Source: an uncultured Tepidimonas sp. (lineage in GTDB: Bacteria > Pseudomonadota > Gammaproteobacteria > Burkholderiales > Burkholderiaceae_C). Taken from it: a stretch of 6,302 nucleotides of DNA. Positions 1-5,832 of the stretch are shown one piece after another (the stretch's first letter is position 1; each line of letters opens with the position of its first letter). The DNA lies in assembly GCA_937949455.1 (NCBI GenBank), contig CALEDU010000218.1, positions 1-6,302 on the forward strand. The letters are read 5' to 3'. The translations under genes were made by a program, and so were the position numbers. The notes under the pieces are model-generated. The model did no database searches and was not told where the DNA came from. It saw nothing but the letters and a program-made list of their open reading frames with translations.

Positions 1-41
1 AAGGCGGCGCCAGCCAGTAGCAGGGCGTCGGCCAAGGGCAT
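1..41 (-). CDS. Start of a further membrane-protein gene, cut by left edge
   Basis: An ATG (complement of 39-41) lies one base after the TGA of the TDT transporter gene (TGAGATG on the minus strand) and opens a frame reading MPLADALLLAGAA before the window ends. No clear Shine-Dalgarno site precedes it, so translational coupling to the preceding gene is likely. Thirteen codons cannot identify a family. The short acidic or neutral lead followed at once by a Leu/Ala/Gly-rich hydrophobic stretch fits the first helix of an integral membrane protein. TauE/SafE-type exporters often begin this way and would suit the neighbourhood, but this is a guess. The start itself is moderately supported by the spacing and the operon context. 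Confidence 0.5.
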   Translation of the reverse strand, partial: MPLADALLLAGAA

Positions 42-42
42 C

Positions 43-1065
43 TCAGGGCATGGCCGGCACTACCGGTGCCACCGGCTCGGGCGCCAACAGCGTGCCCTCG
101 CGCAGACCCTTGATCGTGGCCAACGCCAGGGCCACGATGACCACCGATGCCAGCGCCAGCAGCACCAGTGCAGCCCACTGCAGCGCAGGCAGCGCCAACG
201 CTGCAGCCAACTTGAACGTCAGACTGGTGAACGCTGCCAGCGGGAACGACACGGCCCAAAACGGCAGACCGAACGGTTGAGCAAAAAAGCGCTGCGCTTG
301 TGTGCCGACCCACAGCAAGATGAACAGGCCCACGCCCCAGATGGCTGCGGCGATGCCTGGCGGCCAGCCGAAGCGCAGCGCACCCAGCCCAACCACCGCC
401 GCGGGTGCCAGCGAGATGAACCAAGTCGGATGCAGCCGCGGCGGGATCGGCCCATGCGTCAGACGCCGGGCCACCAACAATGCGAAGACCACTGGCCAGA
501 AAAACACGCCGATGCCAAAGTGCACCGCCGACCACATCGCATGCTCGAAGCCGACGCCCGCCAGTGGTGCCACGACGTTGCCCACCACCGGAATGTAGAG
601 CACCGGTGTGACGCTGTTCCACAGCGACTGCGCATCGGGCGCATGCGCTGCGGTGGGGGCCAACCAACGCCCCAGCGCCCAGACGGTGACGCCGAGCTGG
701 CCGATCGAGCCGACCCACCAGAGCGCATGCGCCAGCGGCAGCGCCAGCCCAAGCGCCTGCAGCCAGGTCGCCAGCAGCAGCAGCCCCACGGGGGCAGCGG
801 CCAGGAAGGCATGTCGAACCGGGTGGCGCAGATCTTCGGCCACGGCCTCGGGGTGGCGCCGCCAGCGCAGCAGCGAGCCGGCCAACACCACCCCAAACAC
901 CGCTGCGGCCAGCATGCCGATGACCAAGCTCGCGCCCTCGGCCCAGAGACCCAACACCGAAGCCGCGCTGTGCCAGGCCAGCGCCAGGCCGCTCAAGCCC
1001 ATCACCAGGGTGAACCAACCCGGATGCAAAAACTTCAGCGGGCTGAGATGGTGGGAGGTGCTCAT
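43..1065 (-). CDS. TDT/SLAC1/TehA-family anion transporter
   Basis: A 340-residue, very hydrophobic protein of the tellurite-resistance/dicarboxylate transporter (TDT) family, which includes bacterial TehA, plant SLAC1 anion channels, yeast malate permease Mae1 and the fungal sulfite exporter Ssu1. It would sit in the inner membrane and pass anions. Family-like features are the N-terminal HPGWFTLVMGLSGLALAW (14-31), PVVGNVVAPL (159-168), HPTWFISLAPAAV (212-224) and PFWAVSFPLAAFT (268-280), the last being the region where the pore-gating Phe lies in this family. About ten hydrophobic segments separated by short loops can be counted between 16 and 318; the Pro/Val-rich tail is soluble. The start at 1065 is chosen because it gives the family's N-terminus and has a weak GGGAA five bases upstream. 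It lies 19 bases after the DUF2892 stop and one base before the next ATG. Sequence alone cannot separate sulfite, dicarboxylate, chloride/nitrate or tellurite-related substrates, so no gene symbol is given. Confidence 0.88.
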   Translation of the reverse strand: MSTSHHLSPLKFLHPGWFTLVMGLSGLALAWHSAASVLGLWAEGASLVIGMLAAAVFGVVLAGSLLRWRRHPEAVAEDLRHPVRHAFLAAAPVGLLLLATWLQALGLALPLAHALWWVGSIGQLGVTVWALGRWLAPTAAHAPDAQSLWNSVTPVLYIPVVGNVVAPLAGVGFEHAMWSAVHFGIGVFFWPVVFALLVARRLTHGPIPPRLHPTWFISLAPAAVVGLGALRFGWPPGIAAAIWGVGLFILLWVGTQAQRFFAQPFGLPFWAVSFPLAAFTSLTFKLAAALALPALQWAALVLLALASVVIVALALATIKGLREGTLLAPEPVAPVVPAMP

Positions 1066-1084
1066 CGCCGTTCCCAGTCGCGCT

Positions 1085-1312
1085 TCAGCACGCTTTGCAG
1101 GGCAGAGCGGCCTCGGGCACGCCCAGCTTTTTCAGGATGATGGCCATGGGGCAGAAGTTGGTAAAGCCAAACTGCAGCAGGTTCAGCCCGACGAAGGCGG
1201 TGAAGGCCAGGAACCATTCGCTGACGAACAGCGGGCTGGCTGGCGCACCCAGCGCCACCGACAGAAATACAAACAGGCCCGCAATCACACGGATCCAGCG
1301 CTCGACAGTCAT
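1085..1312 (-). CDS. DUF2892 (YgaP-type transmembrane) small membrane protein
   Basis: A 75-residue protein with two hydrophobic segments (about 7-25 and 31-52) and the hallmark end of DUF2892 proteins, LLQFGFTNFCPMAIILKKLG (45-64). The same two-helix domain forms the membrane part of the rhodanese YgaP in E. coli, and stand-alone copies often lie beside rhodanese, persulfide or metal-stress genes; its molecular role is not established. Cysteines are C54 inside the helix-end motif and C72/C75, which form a CxxC at the very C-terminus (PCKAC). The ATG at 1312 is backed by a strong AAGGAGAG (complement of 1317-1324). It follows the RND permease stop by 50 bases and precedes the TDT gene by 19, so it is very probably co-transcribed with both. 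Confidence 0.88.
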   Translation of the reverse strand: MTVERWIRVIAGLFVFLSVALGAPASPLFVSEWFLAFTAFVGLNLLQFGFTNFCPMAIILKKLGVPEAALPCKAC

Positions 1313-1316
1313 GATG

Positions 1317-1324
1317 CTCTCCTT
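1317..1324 (-). promoter_or_regulatory. Ribosome binding site of DUF2892 gene
   Basis: AAGGAGAG on the minus strand, with core AAGGAG six bases before the ATG at 1312. It is the strongest Shine-Dalgarno match after that of the adaptor gene, and it gives this gene its own initiation site despite the 50-base gap behind the permease. Confidence 0.75.
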
Positions 1325-1362
1325 AGCAGTCAGGTTGGGACAGGGTTGCGAAAAAACAGGAT

Positions 1363-4300
1363 TCAGGCAGGACGCGGCGTGCCTTGTGCCTCATGACGGC
1401 GCCGATACACCGCATAGTACAGCACAGGGATCACCACCAGCGTCAGCAAGGTGGAGACGGCAATCCCAAAGATCAAGGACACCGCCAGGCCGTTGAAGAT
1501 CGGGTCGTCGAGGATAAAGAACGCCCCCAACATGGCCGCCAGGGCAGTCAGCGCGATCGGCTGCGCACGCACGGCGGCAGACTGGATCACGGCCTGTTTA
1601 AACGGCATGCCGCGCGCACTCTCCAGCTCGATGAAGTCGACCAGCAAAATCGAGTTGCGCACGATGATGCCGGCCAGCGCGATCATGCCGATCATGCTGG
1701 TGGCGGTGAACTGTGCGCCCAGCAGCGCGTGGCCCGGCATGATGCCGATCATCGTCAGCGGGATCGGTGCCATGATGATCAGCGGCGTGAGGTAGCTGCG
1801 GAACTGCGCCACCACCAGCAGATAGATCAGCACCAGCCCGACCGCGTAGGCTGCGCCCATGTCGCGGAAGGTCTCGTAGGTGACTTGCCACTCGCCATCC
1901 CACTTGATCGCGTACTCGCGCCACGGATCGGCCGGTTGGCGGATCCAGTACTCGCCAAGCGGTCCGGCATCGGGCAGCGCGGCCTCGGCCAGCCGGCTGC
2001 GGATCGCGAACATGCCGTACAACGGCGAGTCGGTCTTGCCGGCCATGTCGCCGAGGACGTAGACCACAGGCAACAGGTCCTTGGTGAAGCGCGGCGGATC
2101 AATGACGCCGCGCTCGACGCGCACCAGCTCCGACAGCGGCACCATGCGCCCGTCGCCGGCCTTGAGCGGCAGCGCCAGCAGCGCCTCCAGCCCAACCTGG
2201 CGCTCGCGCGGCAGTTGCAGCCGCACTGGCACCGCGAACTTGGCGTGGCCGTCGTGCAGATACGCCGCGTCGCTGCCAGACAGTGCCGTGTAGACCGTCT
2301 GTGCGATCACCTGCGCCGGGATGCCCAGGCTTTCGGCGCGCGCGCGCTCGATGCGCAGGAACACGCGCGGGGCTTCCTCTTTCAGCGTGGTGTCGATGCC
2401 GACGATGTCAGGGGTGTCGGCAAAGGCCTTGGCCACGCGGCGGGCGAGTTCGGCGCGGCCAGCCTCGTCGGGACCATAGACCTCGGCGACGATCGGCGAC
2501 AGCACCGGCGGCCCCGGTGGCACTTCCACCACCTTGATGCGCCCGCCGTGGGCTTGCGCGATGGTTTCCAGCCCCGGGCGCAGGCGTTGCGCGATCGCAT
2601 GGCTCTTTTCGTCGCGGTGCTTCGCATCGACCAGATTGACCTGCAGATCGCCCTGCTCGGCGTCCGCACGCAGATAGTACTGCCGCACCAACCCGTTGAA
2701 GGTGATCGGGCTGGCGGTGCCGGCGTAGCCCTGCACATGGGTGACCTCCGGCTGCTGCGCCAGAAACGCCGTCATATCCTGCAGTGTCGCCGCGGTGTCC
2801 TCCAGCGCCGTGCCGGCCGGCATTTCCAGCACCACCTGGAATTCGCTCTTGTTGTCGAACGGCAGCATCTTCAGAATGACCGCCTGCACGGCCGCCAATC
2901 CGACCGATAAGAACAGGCCAGCCAGCACGCCCAGCGCGAGCAACCAGCGGTGGCGCGCGCTTTCCAGGAACGGCGTCAGCACGCGCGTGAAGAAGGTCTG
3001 CAGTCCGCGCGTCAGCGTGGACGGCCCGTGCGCCGTGTGGCCGGCACCGTGCTGGCCCATCAGCTGGTGCGCCAGCCACGGCGTCACGGTGAAAGCGATG
3101 GCCAGCGAGATCGCCATGCCCATGCTGGCGTTGATCGGGATGGGGCTCATGTACGGGCCCATCAGGCCAGTGACGAAGGCCATGGGCAGCAGCGCCGCGA
3201 TCACAGTCAGCGTCGCCAGGATGGTCGGCCCGCCGACCTCATCGACGGCGCGCGGGATGATCGCTAGCAGCGACGCCTCGGGCGTGAGTTGGCGGTGGCG
3301 GTGGATGTTTTCCACCACGACGATGGCGTCGTCGACCAAGATGCCGATCGAGAAGATCAGTGCGAACAGCGACACGCGGTTGAGCGTGAAGCCCCACGCC
3401 CACGAGGCGAACAGCGTCGCCGTCAGCGTCAGGATCACGGCCACGCCGACGATGACCGCCTCGCGCCGGCCCAGCGCCAGCCCGACCAGCACGATCACGC
3501 TGCCGGTGGCAAAAATCAGTTTGCTGATCAGCTGGTTCGCCTTGTCCGCCGCGGTGGCACCATAGTCGCGGCTGATCGTCACCTCCACGCCATCCGGGAT
3601 CAGCGTGTTGCGCAGGCGCTCGAGCTGCTGCGTGGCCGCGCGCGCCACGTCGACGGCGTTCTCGCCCGGCTTCTTGGTCACGATGACCGTAACGGCCGGG
3701 TAGGCTTGGCCGGGTTGCGCGCCCTCGGGGAGCGTCGCCGCCGGCCCTGGCGTGTGCCAGACGTAGCGGCGCGGCAGCTGCGCGCCTTCCTCGATACGCG
3801 CGACCTCGCGCAGGTAGACCGGGCGGCCCTGGTGTACGCCGACGACGATATCGCCGACGTCCTGCACGCTCTTGAGGAACTCGCCGGTTTCCACCGTCAG
3901 CAAGCCAGGCTCGCCGGGCTGCTGGCGCGGCTGCGCCACACTGCCAGAGGGCATCGCTTGGTTGGCGGCGGCGATCGCCTGATGGATGGCTTGCAGCGGC
4001 ACGGCACGCGCGCGCAGCCGCTCGGGCTCGATCCAGACGTGGATCGCGCGCCCCGGGCCACCGAGGGTTTGCACCTCGCGCGTGCCGGGCACGCGCTTGA
4101 GCTCGGTCTCGATCGCGTGCGCGACGCGCTCGATCTCCCACGCGCTCTTGCCCGCAGGGCTCCACAGCGTGGCGGCCAGCACCGGCACGTCGTCGATGCC
4201 CTTGGGCTTGACGATCGGCGGCAGCACGCCCAGGCCCTGCGGCAGCCAGTCCTGGTTGGCGTTGAGCACGTCGTACAGACGTACCAGCGCCTCGGTGCGC

Positions 4301-4659
4301 GGCACGCCGACCTTGAACTGCACCGTCAGCACCGCCACGCCAGGGCGTGAGACGGTGTAAGTGTGCTCGATGCCGTGGATTTGCGACAGCACATGCTCGG
4401 CGGGCTGTGCCACCATCTTTTCCACGTCGGCGGCGGAGGCGCCGGGGAACGGGATCAGCACATTGGCCATCGTGACGTTGATCTGCGGCTCCTCCTCGCG
4501 CGGCGTGACCAGCACCGCAAAGAGGCCCAGCAGCAGCGCCACCAACGCCAACAGCGGCGTGATGGCGTTGGCCTGAAAAGTGCGCGCGATCACGCCCGAG
4601 ATGCCCAGCCGTTCGGCCTGGGCAGTGGTGGTGGGGGAGGATGGGGATTCGGCATTCAT
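1363..4659 (-). CDS. RND-family efflux permease (inner membrane)
   Basis: A 1098-residue proton-driven RND transporter, of usual length for the family, acting in the inner membrane as the pump of a tripartite efflux complex. The order is TM1 (about 33-52), first large periplasmic porter loop (53-377), TM2-TM6 (378-530), a cytoplasmic linker with His-rich GQHGAGHTAHG (535-545), TM7 (572-594), second porter loop (595-933), and TM8-TM12 (934-1083). The proton-relay pair is present as D443/D444 in GILVDDAIVVVEN; the TM10 relay position that is Lys in AcrB is Arg here (R1001 in IIVRNSILLVDF). VDD, rather than the heavy-metal (HME) pattern, argues for the HAE-like branch, and TPREEEPQI (52-60) after TM1 marks a subgroup distinct from AcrB. 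The ATG at 4659 has AGGAGAG six bases upstream and lies 14 bases after the adaptor stop. The frame stays open upstream, but that part overlaps the adaptor gene. Substrate unknown. Confidence 0.95.
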   Translation of the reverse strand: MNAESPSSPTTTAQAERLGISGVIARTFQANAITPLLALVALLLGLFAVLVTPREEEPQINVTMANVLIPFPGASAADVEKMVAQPAEHVLSQIHGIEHTYTVSRPGVAVLTVQFKVGVPRTEALVRLYDVLNANQDWLPQGLGVLPPIVKPKGIDDVPVLAATLWSPAGKSAWEIERVAHAIETELKRVPGTREVQTLGGPGRAIHVWIEPERLRARAVPLQAIHQAIAAANQAMPSGSVAQPRQQPGEPGLLTVETGEFLKSVQDVGDIVVGVHQGRPVYLREVARIEEGAQLPRRYVWHTPGPAATLPEGAQPGQAYPAVTVIVTKKPGENAVDVARAATQQLERLRNTLIPDGVEVTISRDYGATAADKANQLISKLIFATGSVIVLVGLALGRREAVIVGVAVILTLTATLFASWAWGFTLNRVSLFALIFSIGILVDDAIVVVENIHRHRQLTPEASLLAIIPRAVDEVGGPTILATLTVIAALLPMAFVTGLMGPYMSPIPINASMGMAISLAIAFTVTPWLAHQLMGQHGAGHTAHGPSTLTRGLQTFFTRVLTPFLESARHRWLLALGVLAGLFLSVGLAAVQAVILKMLPFDNKSEFQVVLEMPAGTALEDTAATLQDMTAFLAQQPEVTHVQGYAGTASPITFNGLVRQYYLRADAEQGDLQVNLVDAKHRDEKSHAIAQRLRPGLETIAQAHGGRIKVVEVPPGPPVLSPIVAEVYGPDEAGRAELARRVAKAFADTPDIVGIDTTLKEEAPRVFLRIERARAESLGIPAQVIAQTVYTALSGSDAAYLHDGHAKFAVPVRLQLPRERQVGLEALLALPLKAGDGRMVPLSELVRVERGVIDPPRFTKDLLPVVYVLGDMAGKTDSPLYGMFAIRSRLAEAALPDAGPLGEYWIRQPADPWREYAIKWDGEWQVTYETFRDMGAAYAVGLVLIYLLVVAQFRSYLTPLIIMAPIPLTMIGIMPGHALLGAQFTATSMIGMIALAGIIVRNSILLVDFIELESARGMPFKQAVIQSAAVRAQPIALTALAAMLGAFFILDDPIFNGLAVSLIFGIAVSTLLTLVVIPVLYYAVYRRRHEAQGTPRPA

Positions 4660-4665
4660 TGGCCG

Positions 4666-4672
4666 CTCTCCT
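4666..4672 (-). promoter_or_regulatory. Ribosome binding site deciding the RND permease start
   Basis: AGGAGAG on the minus strand, six bases before the ATG at 4659. It decides the permease start, because the same frame is open for another 390 codons upstream through the adaptor gene. Confidence 0.75.
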
Positions 4673-4673
4673 A

Positions 4674-5777
4674 TCACTGCGCCGCCTGCGCGCCGCGCAG
4701 CCCGGCGCGCACCGGGTCGAGCGCCACGCGCTCGCCCGGCTGCAGGCCCGACAAGATTTCGACACCAGCTTCGCCGTGGTCGGTGCCGACACGCACCGCG
4801 CGCAGCACAAAGCCCGAAGGGGTGCCAGCAGGCGCCGCCACATAGACGGCGGTCAGCTCGCCGCGGCGCAGCAGGGCGCTGGCGGGTACCACCAGCCGCT
4901 CGTCGCTGCCGGCGGCAAAGCGCACCTTGACTGCCTGCCCAGGCAGCACGCCCTGCGCATCGGCGGCCGCCAGCGACAGGCGCCACTCCACCGTCTGCGT
5001 CACCGGGTCGGCCGCCGGCAGCCGGCTGCGCCCGCTCGGCTGCACCCAGCGCCCGTCGGGCAGGCGCACTTCGACGCGCTGCGCGCGCTCGGCCAGCACC
5101 GACTGCGAGGCCGGCACGTGCACGGTGGCGCGCAGCGGCTGTGGCGCATACACCGTCAGTATCGGGCGGCCCGGGGCCGCCAGGTCGCCGGCCTCGGCGT
5201 GCGTGGCCAGCACGAAGCCGTCGAACGGCGCGGTCAGCCGCGTGAAGCCCTGCGCCAGCGCGGCCTGTGACTGGGTGGCCTTGGCCTGCTGTAGCGCGGC
5301 GCGCGCGGCGGCAGCCTGCGCCTCGGCGGCATCGAGCGCTGCCTGCGATACGAAACCCTGCGCGCGCAACTCGCGCGTGCGCTGGGCATGGGCCTCGGCG
5401 TTGCGCAGCTCGGCTTCGACCTGCGCCACCGCGCCGCCAGCGCGCTGCACACCGGCGCTGGTTTCGCGGTCGTCGATCACCGCCAGCACCTGCCCGGCCC
5501 GCACGTGGTCGCCGGCCTTGATGTGCAACTGCACAATGCGGCCACTGGCCTGGGCGGCCAGTGTGGCCTGCTGTTGCGCCTCGATGGTGGCGTCCAGCAG
5601 CAGCGCTTGACCAACCGGGCGGCGGGCGGCTTCGGCCACCGGCACGCGCGGCCCGGCGGCCTCGGGCTGGGCCCAGGTCAGCGGGGGCAGTGCGCCGCCA
5701 AGCAGCGCGGTGGCAACGGCCGCGCCGAGCCAGCGCCGGCGGGCCAGCGGGGGGTAGGGCGTCGTGCGTCGATCCAT
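4674..5777 (-). CDS. RND periplasmic adaptor (HlyD/AcrA-type membrane fusion protein)
   Basis: A 367-residue adaptor that would link the RND permease to an outer-membrane channel. The N-terminus has basic RRRW (13-16), a hydrophobic core (17-35) and a probable signal peptidase I site after TWA (34-36). There is no lipobox cysteine, so it is probably not a lipoprotein. Then follow a lipoyl half (about 63-103, with SGRIVQLHIKAGDHVRAGQVL), an Ala/Gln/Glu-rich alpha-helical hairpin (about 105-175), the second lipoyl half (TRLTAPFDGFVLATHAEAGD, 179-198, to about 209), a beta-barrel region (about 213-290) and a membrane-proximal domain to the end (LVVPASALLRRGELTAVYV). The start at 5777 is preferred over in-frame ATGs at 5792 and 5810: GGAGGA lies seven bases before it, and the predicted promoter -10 (5801-5806) would leave the longer forms untranscribed. 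It is the first gene of the proposed operon, 14 bases before the permease. Confidence 0.94.
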   Translation of the reverse strand: MDRRTTPYPPLARRRWLGAAVATALLGGALPPLTWAQPEAAGPRVPVAEAARRPVGQALLLDATIEAQQQATLAAQASGRIVQLHIKAGDHVRAGQVLAVIDDRETSAGVQRAGGAVAQVEAELRNAEAHAQRTRELRAQGFVSQAALDAAEAQAAAARAALQQAKATQSQAALAQGFTRLTAPFDGFVLATHAEAGDLAAPGRPILTVYAPQPLRATVHVPASQSVLAERAQRVEVRLPDGRWVQPSGRSRLPAADPVTQTVEWRLSLAAADAQGVLPGQAVKVRFAAGSDERLVVPASALLRRGELTAVYVAAPAGTPSGFVLRAVRVGTDHGEAGVEILSGLQPGERVALDPVRAGLRGAQAAQ

Positions 5778-5784
5778 GGCTTGA

Positions 5785-5790
5785 TCCTCC
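5785..5790 (-). promoter_or_regulatory. Ribosome binding site deciding the adaptor start
   Basis: GGAGGA on the minus strand, seven bases before the ATG at 5777. It is a near-consensus site and selects this ATG over the two in-frame ATGs further upstream. Confidence 0.8.
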
Positions 5791-5800
5791 ATGAGACACG

Positions 5801-5829
5801 AGTATAGCAATATACCCCCCGGAGTACAA
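5801..5829 (-). promoter_or_regulatory. Predicted sigma70 promoter with extended -10 for the efflux operon
   Basis: On the minus strand, TTGTAC (complement of 5824-5829) is followed after exactly 17 bases by TATACT (complement of 5801-5806). The -10 matches the consensus at five of six bases and is preceded by TGC, the extended -10 pattern. The -35 matches only three of six, which fits a promoter leaning on the extended -10. The expected transcription start is near 5794, giving a leader of roughly 17 bases that carries the GGAGGA site. The -35 starts only three bases past the alr stop codon. The spacer is filled by the operator-like palindrome described separately. Confidence 0.65.
5811..5826. 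promoter_or_regulatory. Candidate CsoR/RcnR/FrmR/CstR-type operator
   Basis: TATACCCCCCGGAGTA on the plus strand: TACnCC and GGnGTA arms around a C6/G-run centre (imperfect palindrome over 5813-5826, with ten of fourteen positions symmetric). Operators of the CsoR/RcnR/FrmR/CstR repressor family typically have a G/C homopolymer run bounded by TAC or ATA and GTA or TAT. This one covers the promoter spacer and part of the -35, where a bound repressor would block RNA polymerase. A second inverted repeat, GTATA-gcaa-TATAC (5802-5815), overlaps its left side and the -10. No regulator gene of this family is in the window. The resemblance is by eye; other regulators with AT-flanked palindromes are possible. 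Confidence 0.5.
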
Positions 5830-5832
5830 GGG

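Noticed and set aside
43..1065. Naming the TDT protein TehA with a tellurite resistance role
   Set aside because: Family membership does not imply tellurite resistance, and no TehB-like methyltransferase is adjacent.
1313..1362. Terminator or separate promoter between the RND permease and DUF2892 genes
   Set aside because: The minus strand has a T6 tract but no GC-rich hairpin ahead of it, and no convincing -35/-10 pair with proper spacing was found; co-transcription is the simpler reading.
1384..2910. Long open frames on the plus strand, for example 1384-2910, 3289-4350 and 277-1140
   Set aside because: They are antisense to the strongly supported RND and TDT genes, their translations are rich in Arg, His, Gln and Ala with no recognisable domain, and such frames are expected opposite GC-rich coding sequence.
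5778..5810. Longer adaptor starts at the in-frame ATGs at 5810 and 5792
   Set aside because: They fall in or just after the predicted -10, lack a Shine-Dalgarno site, and would add residues that spoil the signal peptide; GGAGGA marks the ATG at 5777.
5807..5823. MerR-family operator in the promoter spacer
   Set aside because: MerR-type activators usually act on promoters with 19-20 base spacers; here the spacer is 17 and the symmetry centre is a C/G run bounded by TAC/GTA, closer to the CsoR-type style.
4660..5829. In-frame upstream extension of the RND permease by 390 codons
   Set aside because: The extension lies over the adaptor gene on the same strand, reads as Arg/Ala/Gly-rich low-complexity protein typical of a wrong frame in GC-rich DNA, and a good ribosome binding site precedes the ATG at 4659.
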